In this document: positions 35,895 through 48,110 of the stretch, piece after piece | Numbering within the stretch: the first letter of the stretch is position 1 | Layout: each line of letters opens with the position of its first letter | Assembly: GCA_036872755.1 (NCBI GenBank) | Contig: JAVHNS010000003.1 | Span: forward strand, 434,001-498,000 | DNA length: 64,000 nucleotides | From: Orbilia blumenaviensis | Taxonomy: Eukaryota; Ascomycota; Orbiliomycetes; Orbiliales; Orbiliaceae | Reading direction: 5' to 3' | Made by a program: the position numbers and the translations under genes | Notes under the pieces: model-generated | What the model saw: the letters and a program-made list of their open reading frames with translations, nothing else | Told to the model about the DNA's origin: nothing | Databases searched by the model: none

Positions 35895-38800
35895 ATCGTA
35901 CGCTCTTGACAGTTAACTTCTAAATTTAAGCAACTTAGTCAATAAAATTTGACTATTCTGTACCCAGGAACCTAATTGATAGTGCTTGGAGTAACTGCGT
36001 TGTCTGCGTTGTAAAAAAGAGCCATCCAGAAGTAAGGATATTGCGGCCTCTATATACTCGAGTCCTTTTACCGCCTGTTGTGAGATTCACATAGTCAAAT
36101 TATCCATGACGGCAACGGTATCATGTTTATTTGGAGAGCGACTGGCTTTACCTATCAAAATGCAAGCGGCTCACTAGGTTCGTGTCATGAAAATCCCCTG
36201 TCGAAGGCCAGTACTATCCTGGTCGTTCGGTTGCATTTACTTCGCGGCCCGGGTTCTTTTATCGATTGGGCTATGTCAGCTTGCTGGCTCGGTCGAGCCT
36301 AAGGTTTAGTAATAATAGAAACTCTGCAGAGAAGCCCCTGCTTGGATGCAGGTCACCGTGTATTGGCCAAATGAGGCTTTTCCCGTTCGACGTTCCACCG
36401 ACATATCGGCTAGAAAGCCGTCGACAGGCACATATTCGGGCGGAGCCGTGGTGCATTGATGCAAGAAACCCAGTTCTGCGAGCTCATCAATCAGGAGGTG
36501 CATTCAGAAAAACCGCGGCGAGGAAAGAATAAACGAAGAGATTGATAAACGCCCAGTCTCAATGGAGAGTCCTTTGTAATTATATTCGCACTTCGCGTCC
36601 TTCCGAAAGGCGAAGGCAAGAGAGCGAATGTATGGGACCATGGAGCTCGTACCGCATTCGGCTGTGGAGATAGGCAAGGTTGCGGAGATGGTGGGGCCAG
36701 TCTGAAATTTCTCCGTTCGCTCTTCATATATCAGCTCCAATGCTATGCATACACAAACGTTTACTAATCGCTCGCAGCTTCTTAAAGCTCTAAGTGCGTT
36801 AGAAAACGCAGTGGTCGCACGTGTGGACTTGGGTGCGAATTTGGCGTTGAAGTCTAGAGTGGAAGGTTCGTTTGACAATGTTTTTTGCGTTCCAAGCCTC
36901 TTTTGCATGTTGAGTAATCTTATAGCGAGGGGAAATTTCGAAAAGATGACAGCATTAAACTCAACCCCAGCGAATGCAAAGCCAGGCATCTATTGGGCGA
37001 TGCAAGCTTGTGCGACGGGAAGCTGGTTAAATTCTGCAGCTATCCAAGGTAGCCAAAAATATTTGCGATCCTGGACCTTTTCCACCAGCGAACATCTCCG
37101 AGCCCTGCATGCCTGTTTCGACATGTCTCTGGTCGCAAATTGAGCTCCGGGTTCTCTTTAGCCCGTCCTCAATCAGTTCGTAGAGTTGTTGTTGCCCTGG
37201 TCGGGCTTTACCGAATTTGAGGTTTATTTTCATTGACCCTTCAAATTGATCCTGAGATTTCCGAATCTGAATTGACAATTCCCAACCTTTCTTGATGATT
37301 CCACAGAATTTATATGATCATGTTTACAATTTTTCGTATTAGCGGGGCAACTTTGGTACCATTTTCGTAACTTTAGGTGGAACAGCAACCGTGAAATTGT
37401 AAAGTTCCGGGCGGTCCATAACAAACCCGGATGGTTCAAGTTCTGACCAAGACGCCGGCATAGCTAGCCAGCGTTGGCAGGCCCTAGGCTAGTTAGATAT
37501 ACATTACTGCCAGTATATATATTAGATGAGTAGTTAACTGGAACCAGCATATTAGAATTACTTACGGTATACGTTATAGTTACTGGTGCTTAGTTACCAA
37601 TCACTTCTCAGGCGAGAGCCTTTAAATTCAGGGTATTGTTAAAACCGCGATGTAGGTAAACAACTGGGTATGTCATTGTTACTGTTGGGCAATTATGGTG
37701 GATCGATTGAATTGTTGGCCGGCTTCGTTTTATGATATTGAATTCATAAGACAAATGGCCGCCGTTGCCAACAGTACCAACTTCGGCAAGGTGAAATCGC
37801 CCTATAAACTTCCGACTGGTTGGGTGAGATCAAATAGGACGTATACACGCGCGTATACGTACAGTGCATGATGAACTTTACAGTATGCCTCCCGCTAGAC
37901 GAGGCTACAACTAGGAAGCTGCAAGATCATATAAGGGACTGAAGTATGTTTGGGTCCAAAGTTGACTCAAGTAACAGCATGCAGGCTTCGTACGATCGTG
38001 CCAACAAACACCTCTGGGAAAGACAAGGAAGCCGCGATCTTGGCATTTACCAAACACCAGCAATCCAACCATATGTAGCGCCTATTACGACGTTCCGAGA
38101 GCTTCTGGCTTGCATCGGCGTTCCGAAGCTGCGGGATGCCATAATCCTGGAACTGGGTCGCGGAACAGCCTTGGAGTCGCGGGTCGCGCTGTGACGGCGA
38201 AATGCAACACCAACACGATGGATGATTACATTCTTGTTGCAAAGCAAAAGTTACAACCACAAAGTAACGGATGCAATGGATTCACATGGAAAGTTCCGTT
38301 GAACTGAAAATATTCAACAGTTGATCAAAATGAACGAATCATATTAGATTTGGTCCCTTTAAAAGTGGGGTTAACCTCGCAATTGCTACCGCGTGATGCA
38401 TGTCAAATCACTTTGTGATAACAATGACGAAAATCCTGGGACCGTCCCAACGAAGTGTCAAACAAGATCCTGGTTTTCTCTGTCCCAATCATCCGACTAG
38501 TTCGATTTAGGTATCATGAACAATTTATCTTTCCTTGAACAGGAATAGTTTATTTGCAAAACCTCGGAACTGGGAATAGCTCCGGTTCGACATCTTTCGA
38601 AACAAGCTCAGGTAAGCGCGCCAGCCCGTATTTTGGGCTCAACATTTGAGGCTGCTGGCCAAGTGCATTTATGTTTGGAATCAGCCATTTAAACGACACT
38701 TCATCGTTCGGCTATAACTGTCTCTGGTGATTACAATTCTTAAGATATTTGATATTTCGATGTTCAGCAACATAAATGACACCGTGGACGTCAAATTATT

Positions 38801-39379
38801 GGAAGAAGGCCGCCTGCATGGCCTACAACTCCTAGGTGTCGCATTAATGAAAAAAGAGGAATTTCCTTGTTTTCTGACAGAATTTAAGTTTCCGGTCTTC
38901 CCCGCCGTACACGTGTACAAGTTAATATTTCTCAGGCGTTGAGCGGCTCGCCCCGCGGGCCGCGGTGGACCAATTTACTAGCGCGGCTGGAATGCCCACA
39001 AGTTGTAATAGTTCTTACTAATTCTCTTTCCTGTCACGCTCTCATTTAATACATTTTTGATATCAACAGCGGGGTAAGCAATAGACATCTAGTACATTCC
39101 TAGCGATAATGGCGGAATAAACTGCAAGCCACGTATGTACCTCGAAAACATCCCCACCCTGTAGTGCCTTTCGAACCAATTGAATGAATCCTGTTTATCA
39201 TATCAACCCCGGATATTTCTCGAGTGACATAAGTCGGTAGTTAGGAATCTGGCCCTTAAATGCTAGATATTCCTCGAACAATGTAAAGGAAACCATTCCT
39301 CCCGGCAACCAGGCTCTTGGATCTAGTTTCCCTCCCCTTTAATACTATTTTAAAATTCTAAAGTTTTGTACCACCAAAG
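35895..39379. other. Gene-poor region between GH71 and P450
   Basis: Three and a half kilobases with no gene I can support. The left end is the glucanase promoter and the right end the P450 promoter. Frames of 132-161 codons overlap on opposite strands at 36504-37143. Neither has a recognisable domain or splice partner; they could be a decayed gene. Frames at 37946-38307 are similar. A palindrome lies at 37839-37860. Confidence 0.5.
37839..37860. repeat. Palindrome ACGTATAC-N6-GTATACGT
   Basis: Eight-base perfect inverted arms at 37839-37846 and 37853-37860 flank the spacer ACGCGC. It could be a dimeric-protein binding site or chance. The nearest frame starts at 37946, and that frame is not a supported gene. 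Confidence 0.45.
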
Positions 39380-41128
39380 ATGCGGTCACAAATGATCCTT
39401 CCGGTCAGTGAGCTAGTTCCACCCATTTACGCATTGTACGGTGGTGTTTTCTGCGCTTTCGTATATGTTGTACGAAAAGCGTTCTTTTCCGCGAAGAAAC
39501 TGCCGCTGCCGCCAGGCCCCAAGGGCGTGCCAATCCTCGGAAACGTAGCCGACCTTCCACCTAAAGGACTACCAGAATGGGAACACTGGGCAAAACACAA
39601 GGACGTTTACGGTCCTATCAGCTCAGTGACTGTTCTTGGCCAGACAATTATACTATTGCATGACATAGATATGGCAATCGAACTGCTAGAAAAGAGATCG
39701 GTGAAATTTTCTTCGAGACCATCTATGGTCTTTCCCAAAATGTATGATTTCCTAAACTATAGGCTTGCTTTGACATTTAAGAGACGTGCTAAGACTTTTA
39801 TTGTAGGTGCGGTTACGAACATGAGATGGGTATATTGCCTTACGACAAATATCATCGGCAGACACGTAAACTAGCTGCTGGACAGATAGGGTCAACAACA
39901 TCGATAAAGCAGTTTCATTCTTTGATTGAGCTTCAGACACGACGCTGTCTGCTTCAGATTTTGGAAAATCCCGATAATCTACTAGAAAGTATACAAGGGT
40001 GAGACTATTACCACGGGACTAGTCTACGGCCCCTCCGACTAATTTGAACCCTAAAAATCCACTAGACAAGCGGCTTCTATCATTCTCGAAATTTTATTTG
40101 GCTACAATGTTAGCCCTAAGGGCCGCGACCCACTCGTTACCCTTGCCAACAGGTTCATGGCAGAGTTCGGCGAGGCCATTGTCGCAGGCGCTTGGATCGT
40201 TGATATGATCCCATGGCTCCGATTCCTCCCAGACTGGGTGCCAGGCACTGGCTTCAAGAAAATCGCCCGGGAATACACACAAACTTACAAAGACTGTATG
40301 GATATCCCGTACGCTTTCACTGAAAACTACCGCAGATATAAGCCTTCCTATATCTCAAAACTACTTGACACGAATCCTAGCGAGGAGGAAGTAGAGCTTA
40401 TTAAGAACAGTGCTGCGTCGTTATACGGTGGTGGAGCAGACACAACTGTGGCAGCGATCGGTTTCTTCTTCCTTGCTATGTCATTATTTCCTGATATCCA
40501 GATCAAGGCAAGAGAGGAGATTGATCGGGTTACCGGAGGATTCGCTTCAAGGTTACCCAACCTTCAAGATCGTCCTAACCTACCATATATTGAAGCTGTG
40601 GCCAAAGAAACGATGCGATGGATCCCAATCGCACCACTGTGCGTCCCGCATACTAGTGATGTCGAGGACGAGTTCCGTGGATATCGAATCCCAAAAGGCA
40701 CAATAGTAGTACCATCTATTGCATGGTTCTCACAAGACCCGAATACATACTCCGAACCGCATTTGTTCAAACCCGAAAGATTCCTTGGACCTAATCCAGA
40801 GAGAGACCCTTACACTTTTTGCTTCGGGTTCGGCCGACGTGTTTGCCCTGGACGCCGTCTGGCAGACGCGAGTGTCTTTATTACCCTTGCGCAATGCCTT
40901 GCTGTCTTTGAAATCAAAAAACCAATCGACCCAAAGACAGGCATGCCTATTGAACGGATAGTGGGCGCGACTCCTGGATTGGTGACTCACCCAACTACAT
41001 ACCACTTCAATATCACACCAAGAAGTAAGACACATGCGGACTTAGTTACAGCCGTTGAAATCGAGCACCCTTATGGTGATATCGACGACGCTTCGTTACT
41101 TAAGGGCAATATCCGTGCTTACATGTAA
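39380..41128 (+). CDS. Cytochrome P450 monooxygenase
   Basis: Three exons, 39380-39741, 39807-39998 and 40066-41128, give 538 residues. An N-terminal membrane anchor at about 10-32 is followed by the proline hinge LPLPPGPKGVPILGN. Later landmarks are the I-helix GGGADTTVA, the K-helix KETMRW (ExxR), FKPERFLGPNP, and the haem loop FGFGRRVCPGR with the thiolate Cys. It should sit in the ER membrane and use a P450 reductase. The sequence style resembles the large fungal group annotated as O-methylsterigmatocystin oxidoreductase-like, but the substrate cannot be told. No polyketide, terpene or peptide synthase lies within this window, so it is not in an obvious metabolite cluster. Intron 1 is required: reading through it leads to a stop at 39874. 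Confidence 0.93.
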
Positions 41129-42644
41129 ACTTGCTGCATTAACTGTGTCCTATAGGAGCACGTGCGTTCTGGTTTACGAGACATTTCATCGCATGAGCAG
41201 CGGTAACGCGCACTTTTGATCTTAGTTTACTTTTCAGTTTCAGTTCCTCACTTAATAGTATTAGCAAGTATCGTCCACTGATCAATTAATTATATATCTG
41301 CTTTTAATTTTTTGTTCTGTCCCTGTACCATGTTTTAATCCCCAAGTTCATGGTCAATCTTATCCAAAATTCCTGAACTTCGTGCAACCCGCGTGTATAA
41401 TTGTACCTAGTTGAAGCACCTATGTCTGTAACTATGGATGTGGGCATGTATGTGTGTGGTATTGAATTCGGTAACTAATGTACTAGAAAAGTGCACCCTC
41501 TCGGGACTATCGTAATATCACGTAAAACAAATAATATATGGGGCATATCATTCAATACTGTATCGATAAGTACGATACCAGTCTGGTACATATTACCACA
41601 TTACCAAATTAATGCCGTATCAGTCCCCAGCTTCCAACACAGTACTTACCTACTTAGCTTAGTTTGTAACCCAAATTCAAAGAGACAGGGCAGGGGCCAT
41701 TTCGTGGTCCCTGCACGCAACGCATACACCTCTAGTCGATTGTATGGATCGCAAGTAGCCATGCAAATGAATCTCACTATACTGTCTAAACCCTATATTT
41801 AGCATGGAACAAACGTGTTAGGTCAAAAGTATAAATTTTTTGATGCTAATAGAAACATAAGGAATGGATTCATCAATGAGCATATACGCATTCATGACGA
41901 AGCAAAAATTTAAAATATAGGTAGATGTGTTGTATTTGTGTTATTTTTGCGTGCAGTTCTTTACGTATTCAGGATATACGACGTCACGACAGCCTCCAAG
42001 TGGGTGCTCGGTACCTCAGTACCTTATATACCAAAAATCAGCTGGATATTCGTTTCGCTTAATTCTGAATAATAAAACATACATCTCGAATTTAGAGTGT
42101 AGTAGTATTATTCGAACTCTGTTAGAGATCGGACCAGAGGCTTTATAGGGACTGAAGGCCTACTTTCGAAGGCTCCGGAGCTCCAGCTAGCGCAGCTGCA
42201 CAGTCCTGCCGCATTATAATATTATATCAGATCGCTGATACTATGCAACCAGTATGCAAACAATAGTCTCAACAAAAAAAGGGTGACATCAACCCCCTTT
42301 TTTATTTGTCATAGGAACCTACAATCTGAGTATAAGGCCGCCGGTGGGGGCCGCCTATAGCCTAGTCCAAGGAAATACTTCAGCCGTAAGGCTCTTTGGT
42401 CGAGGCTGCCACAATCTTTTAGGACAATAGCCCTCGTGTGCACCAATCAAAGTTCGCGTTCTCGACCATCATGTGAACTGGCAATCGCTGTTAATGAAAT
42501 ATTAAAGCAGGGACACATCCTATATACTCGTACGTAGACAGCCTCGTCGTATTTTATAAACCCCACCTTTGCTTTACCGCTCGGTCCGGCATAGACAGTC
42601 TAACATCGAATTATCCCATATTGTTCATAATATATAACTTTAAA
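41129..42644. other. AT-rich spacer between P450 and the 8-Cys membrane protein
   Basis: About 1.5 kb with no supported gene. Weak frames at 41491-41802 and 41927-42148 have biased composition and no motif. An A/T-ended inverted repeat (AAAAAAAGGGT ... AACCCCCTTTTTT) lies at about 42274-42304. A TATA-like AT run precedes the next gene. Confidence 0.45.
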
Positions 42645-43585
42645 ATGTATCCTTCATACTGTGTTCTTCAAACGCCCCTTCTCCTGGCCTTGCTGTTCTC
42701 TCGGGATGCGGCAAGAGGGCAAACTGCACCTCGGGTCCCACCAACACCATCCGACTTCGAAGGATACGAAGACCAACCGTCAGAGGCCCGTGTATGCATA
42801 GAAGGAGCCTTTACAGATACAGCCGCCGACTACTCTTGTGGTTCGGGTGCTACAGTACCGTTGTGCGTTTGCAGCCCAGCCGGGCCGGTTAATGTCTTCG
42901 AGCATAGATTCACGCAATGCTGCAAGGCATATAACTGTTCTCATGCCGACAGTGAAGGAGGGGCGACCTGGGTCGTGAGATACTGTAAATATCTCAGAAC
43001 TAGCTTTGGTGGTGAGTAACAACCCTTAAGGTTATTCATTTCTCTTAAGAGTTTGACAAGGATGGTCGGTGTACACGTGTCTTCTGCTTCAAGGTAAAGC
43101 CTACTGGAATTTTGAAAGAGGTTCTAATTTTATGAGTTATCGCAGAATCGTACTCAACAATGCCCAAACCGACCAGGGCCGCCACGACCATCACCCCTCT
43201 CACCAACACTCCGACCAGAACTCACACTACTAGTACTAGTCTCGCGCAGAATGACGATACCGAAACTGATATTGCATCGTCCAAAACAACAAGTTCAACA
43301 GGGCCGACGTATGCAGCTCCCTTGGAACCTACAAATACTCCTACACCTAGAACCACACTGTCCAAAGGTGCCATCGTAGGTATTGTGGTCGGCTGTTTGA
43401 GTACAGTTGTCCTCTTAGGCTACCTTGTCTTTGTTTGGAGGAGTCGTCTGAACTATCGCAAATCTCGAGCTCAAGGCGCGATTACTGATCATGATATCAT
43501 TACAGCCTTTCCACCTTCGGTGATCGGGGATACGCAAATATCAGAAACTGGGTCTATAGCCTTAGTCGAATTTAAGTCAGTATAG
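42645..43585 (+). CDS. Secreted eight-cysteine domain protein with one TM segment
   Basis: Two exons, 42645-43011 and 43146-43585, joined in phase 1 (G|GTGAGT ... CGCAG|AA), give 268 residues. An N-terminal signal peptide covers about 1-26. A compact domain has eight cysteines at 51, 65, 74, 76, 92, 93, 98 and 114, with the CC pair typical of small fungal extracellular domains. It is CFEM-like in Cys number, but the spacing does not match the CFEM consensus. A Thr/Ser-rich stalk follows (about 125-185), then a membrane segment (about 191-213, KGAIVGIVVGCLSTVVLLGY) and a 55-residue cytosolic tail with WRSRLNYRKSR next to the membrane. The architecture suggests a wall-spanning sensor or adhesin-like protein, by analogy with fungal stress sensors. 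Function is unknown. Confidence 0.78.
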
Positions 43586-43877
43586 ACCATTGTCGCTATT
43601 GCACCACCCGAGGCAAGGAAGGATATAGACCTCTCGAGAAGTTTAAACTTAATACTTGCTATTCAAAGGTTTTGTCCGTGGCCCCAGCAAAATTTAGTGA
43701 AGAATCATGTCTATATATGATATTGAGTAACGTTATATCCATCAAATTATGTTAGTTGAGCGACATGAATCTATCAAAGCCTAAGTTAGTCAACTCGTCG
43801 GCTTCTAAATATAAATCACACCCTGCCTATGACATTGGCGGGCTGATATTAACCATAAATACAGAGAGGTTTCGAGG

Positions 43878-45486
43878 CTACGTGTATTTTTTTACCCATT
43901 TCTCACTTGCAAAAGCTACACGCAGAGTATCTGCCATCGCTGAAAACCCCTGGAATCGTGTTTCTGCGTGCATTTGTTTGTTGTATCCCTGGATAAGTCG
44001 GTGACCCGAATCTAATGTCATTCTGCAGGACTTTAAGCGGCGCGAAATATCCTTTTTCTGTTCCGTGCGTCCATCCTCTGCAATCATGCGGAGTAAATTA
44101 AACGTGGCTTGCGCATACCGGAGCTGTGCAAAGCCCAGGAGCACCTTGGGTATTTCCAACTTATCTTGCTGAGCCTGAGTCATAGCCTCCTTTGCGGTTA
44201 ACTTGGCTTTCGTCATCTCGTTGAAACGGTCCCTTAATATTTTGCATTTATACGCTGTTTCCACGTGGCTCCTGGACTGCTCAAGTTTTTCGTTTATTAG
44301 TGCGATGAGCTTTGCTTTTGATAAATCTTCCGGTAAATCGTTGTTATTGGAACATCCTTCATTCTGGGTGTTATTGGTAAGGTCACTGTACACGTTAGTA
44401 TATGGAAGGGTACCCAGGTTGCTCCCTAGTTCGAAGTTCTGTTGAGTGCCGTACGAGTCTGTAGTATGGTTCGAGGGTCGACGATTTGACGAGATATCTG
44501 CGCCGGGGCTCTGAACACTCTGGTATGGAGGTCTATTTTCTGTGGCAGTAGTGTTCACTTCTTGTGCTCGTCTCGCTGCTTCTTCTTCTGTTCGATATCA
44601 AAGTTAGATTAACCAAGGCACCACCTTTATATTTAACCGCATTCTATACAGCGTTAGTGACAATACCTGTGATTTCAATCATTCCAAGAACGAACTTGGC
44701 AACTGCGGCTGCGGCTGCGGCTGCATATCTGTGCCAAAGGTCCGTCTTTGCGGGATCTGCGCGGTCGCTAATACCTCGTATAGTCAAGCATGAATGATCG
44801 TCTGCCAAACCAGCAGCCTCCATGTCGATACAGAGTGCATTCGTTTGATTGCGGATGAAGTCTCTCATCGATTTGTTTTTTATCACGGCATTTCCTGATG
44901 CGATAGTGCCACGGTGGACTACTAGAGATTTTTGTATCCCTTCTGGGGGCTGTGCCTTAATCATGGCAGCGATTTGCGGGGCGATGGGTTTCGAAGAGGC
45001 CCTCTTAGCTGCTTGAACCATCGCCCGAGGAGGTTTATTTAAGTGACCCGTAGCCTGGAAACCCCCTTCTGGGAGGACCTTCCCGAAATCCCACTGGCGT
45101 ATCTTATCACCTATTACCACGTCTCCGATATTGATAGCTGGTTTTCCTTCTGGCTGAGGTATACCTCCCCCTATTCCAACAAGCAATGTGAACCTAAGAC
45201 TTCTGAACATTGCCCAGGCAGCGGTAGCAACGACGGCGGCAGCGTTCGTACCCACAGATGCAAGGGAGACGATAACGACATTGTGATTCCCTATTCTACC
45301 GAGAGTGTAGAGATCTTGCTGCCAAGGAGTCCAAGGGTGGCTCGGATGCCGTTCGTCCAGATGCTCGAATACCGCGTCTTGTTCGACATCAAGAGGGCAA
45401 ACTATCAGCACAGTATAATAATCCTTTGGGAGGCAATCTGTCCGGTCGATGACCGGGCTGCCTCGGGGCTGAGGATAAGACGGCAT
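43878..45486 (-). CDS. Nucleoside phosphorylase-like domain protein with helical tail
   Basis: Two exons, 45486-44667 and 44587-43878, joined in phase 1 (ACAG|GTATTG ... GAACAG|AA), give 509 residues. Residues about 24-272 form a PNP/UDP-phosphorylase-type domain: YTVLIVCPLDVEQDAV, then LLVGIGGGIP (101-110), NIGDVVIGDKI, SGNAVIKN, DMEAAGLAD (221-229) and the catalytic-type Asp in GISDRAD (239-244). After the intron comes a polar linker of about 90 residues and then a helical segment rich in Lys, Glu and Gln, probably coiled coil. In fungi this domain is common as the N-terminal part of NLR-type proteins, where it precedes NACHT or NB-ARC and repeats. Here no nucleotide-binding or repeat domain follows. 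Enzyme activity is plausible because the key residues are present. A role in self/non-self recognition is inference only. Confidence 0.85.
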
Positions 45487-46996
45487 ATCGATACTAATCG
45501 CGGGGTTGGATTATCGATCCAGCTGGTGCTACGGCTGGATCAAAACGGCGTATGTAAACTATGCTAGGAGCATCCGAAAATACCAATATCCCGGAAAGTT
45601 AGCAGCGTAGGAAGAAGTTATTTTGACGATGTAGAAGAGCCAGTCTCCTGAAGTACTAGTACAAAAGGTCTGCGTATCTTCGATTCTGAGTTTAATTTTA
45701 TCAGCCGTGTGCTTCGTCATCTTTCGGATTCACCCAAACTTCTTGCATGCCCGGCTGATCAGGCTGAAAGAGGGGTAGCGTTATGCAGACATGCACACAC
45801 CCAAGCCTGCAAGACCGAGAACCTGCAAAGGGGTTGCACGATATCCCCCCTGCGCTCCCAGTACTAGTGCTTCGAGTGCGGCCTACCATATGATAGGCTG
45901 ATGTATGTCACTAATAGTGTGTCTGAGGATGTATGCGAGTGTTGGCTATTGCTTATATGTTTTGGTTGCGCCACACGCCTTAATACCACATTATTATGAT
46001 GTTAGGAACCGAACAAAATTGCGGCTGGCATGGTACATGTATCAAAACCTTTAGATACCTCATAAGTATACTTATATATATCCACAGGCCTGGGTTATAA
46101 AAAATCGTTAAAATCAAGTCATCCTACGATGTCTAAGTCGCCGCCATCACCATATCACTACCGCCGCTACTACCATCGGTACCGTGAGTCCGATCGTCTT
46201 ACCCGTAGCGCTATAATTACTGCCAACATCTTCTCCCTCATCTTTTCCTAGAGGTCTTGCAATATTTAATTGGTGTAAGTCTAGTGCTGCCGTAGCGTGT
46301 TGCAGCGTGTTGCAAGTTGTGGACCCACCTTCTATAGATCTAGGCTAGGAGAAACAGTCTCGGTATTAGGCACCGATACCAGTCTTCAAACAAACTTGGT
46401 TGAGAATGCAAATGTTGGTATATGTATATATATATATATATATATATTGGGGGGTAATAGAGAATAGAGGTGACGGAAGCTTAGTTGTGTAGTTGAGATA
46501 ATAGAATCTGTTCTCGCAAATTAATGAATTATCTCGAGACGGAGGTAAATTTGCTCGGTTTACGTTGCATCGATGCCGGTATTTCATTGGAGATCACATG
46601 TATTCAGGTCTATCCTAATTCGCTGAGGCTAGGTACTTAATACTTAATTCCAATCACAATATGTTGATTGAATTTCGCCGACGAACTGTAGCTTAGAACT
46701 GAAACTTAAAATTTACAAGCTTTGGCAGTTAGTGTTAGCTAGTGCTTAGGTATAGCGTGCGGTTTGCAGTCTCCGGTCCGATCGATGATACCTAGGTAAT
46801 TACTTACCTCAGTACTTAAGTAAGTACTTGGACAGTTATAAAATTCTAAATTATATGCTAACCGTAATACTGTAACTATTCCAAGCTTGGGTCTTAAACT
46901 CCCTTGCTCGGTAAGAACAGTACTTTCGTGACCACGCGGCGACCACAAACATGTTAAACACCGCATGAACCCTCCAAGCCAAGACAATCAAATCAA
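45487..46996. promoter_or_regulatory. Divergent promoter region with AT repeat
   Basis: About 1.5 kb between divergent genes, the phosphorylase-like gene on minus and the FRA10AC1-type gene on plus. No gene is supported. It holds a TA dinucleotide run at 46425-46447 and a TACCTAGGTA-type patch at about 46788-46830. Confidence 0.45.
46425..46447. repeat. TA dinucleotide microsatellite
   Basis: About eleven TA units followed by a G-run. Confidence 0.9.
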
Positions 46997-48081
46997 ATGG
47001 CAACCACAGCGCAGCTCCGCGACACCCTCGCTCGCGCGCCGAGAAACTCTGCGTATGCCCGTCACATTGAAAAATGTCTCCAGTATATAGATTTCTACGG
47101 CGGGGCCGTTCCCACTGTCTCGAAAGGCAAAACCGAACGCGATTTGTTGGAACAAGAGTTTGAGTTCCTGCGCGATGACTCAGACTCGAACGATACCACA
47201 AATAACACAGCAAAAGAAATAGCTAAAAAGTACTACGACAACTTATTCAGAGAATTCGCATTGATTGATCTCTCGAGATGGAGAGAAGCACAGGTATGCC
47301 GCTATTCTGTCTTTTTCTCTTCCCCTTTTAAAATTCTTCTATTTTCTCTGCCCCTTTCCCCATTTCTTCTTTTATATATAAATAATAAACTCGTGTTAAT
47401 GCTCAGAGTGCGCTCAACTAACTAATCTGGAATGCGATCACATAGGTTGCACTACGTTGGCGGACAAAGCAAGAAGTCCTGAAGGGCTTGGGGCAATTTA
47501 CATGCGCCTCATTAACATGCCCTCGGCACGCTACAGAGCCGTCTGAGGAAACTATAGACGACTTTAGCCTTGATGGCCCAGGTCCACGGGACAAAAACGA
47601 TCGCGAACGAAGCGATCGCGGTTCTGGGCTGGAAACATTTGAAATGAATTTTGGATACATCGAAAAAGGGGTAAAGAAGAATGCATTAGTCAAAGTATGT
47701 GTGTGCCAAAGGTGTGCTGAAAAATTAAGAAGAGCGAAAGGAGAGCGAAAGGATGATGACAGGCGAGAGCGAAGAAGGAGCAGAGATCGAAAGGATTCCA
47801 GAGACAGGAAGCATCGGCGCCGTGGAGACGAAAGCGAGGGACGTGCATCGAGATCAAGGCACAACAGAGGCGACAATCATGCGGAACGAATATCCGACCA
47901 TGGTGTTTCTGAAGACTCTGGGGAAGGCACTCGAAGACATCATAGGAGTAGGGACCGCCATCGGAGTAGGGACCGCCATCGTAGTAGTCGGCATAATCGC
48001 AGGGAGGAAAGCGAACGACATCATCGATCTAGCCACAGGGGTGATTCGCGATCCCGCTCCCCAGCTCACAGCCCCACCTGA
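46997..48081 (+). CDS. FRA10AC1-type spliceosomal protein with RS-like tail
   Basis: Two exons, 46997-47293 and 47446-48081, joined in phase 0 (CAG|GTATGC ... CATAG|GTT), give 310 residues. The FRA10AC1 core is clear: AKKYYDNLFREFALIDLSRW (about 73-92), VALRWRTKQEV at 100-110, GQFTCASLTC with Cys 119 and 124, FEMNFGYIEKGVKKNALVKV and CVCQRC. The Cys pairs would bind zinc. By family knowledge FRA10AC1 is a nuclear protein found with late spliceosomes. The tail from about 235 is rich in Arg, Asp, Ser and His (RSRDRHRSRDRHRSSRHNRR), like the RS domains of splicing proteins, and includes an exact 18-base tandem duplication. It converges with the F-box gene at 48111 with only 29 bases between stops. 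Confidence 0.88.
47945..47980 (+). repeat. Exact 18-base tandem duplication in coding sequence
   Basis: GGAGTAGGGACCGCCATC occurs twice head to tail at 47945-47962 and 47963-47980, in frame, doubling the Arg-Ser-Arg-Asp-Arg-His unit in the RS-like tail. Confidence 0.9.
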
Positions 48082-48110
48082 TTACATTACATCTTATTTA
48101 CAGCGCTTTG

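Noticed and set aside
36504..36989. 161-codon minus-strand frame, considered as part of a transcription factor gene
   Set aside because: No zinc-cluster motif or convincing exon partner was found upstream or downstream.
38047..38247. Minus-strand frame resembling a small mitochondrial inner-membrane subunit
   Set aside because: The frame starts at TTG, the ATG-initiated part is only about 35 codons, and the follow-on exon would need a 43-base intron; too weak to call a gene.
39380..41128. P450 as part of a secondary-metabolite cluster
   Set aside because: No polyketide, peptide or terpene synthase, transporter or cluster regulator lies beside it in the window.
47418..47876. Minus-strand Ser/Leu/Arg-rich frame
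   Set aside because: Antisense shadow of the RS-like exon of the FRA10AC1-type gene.
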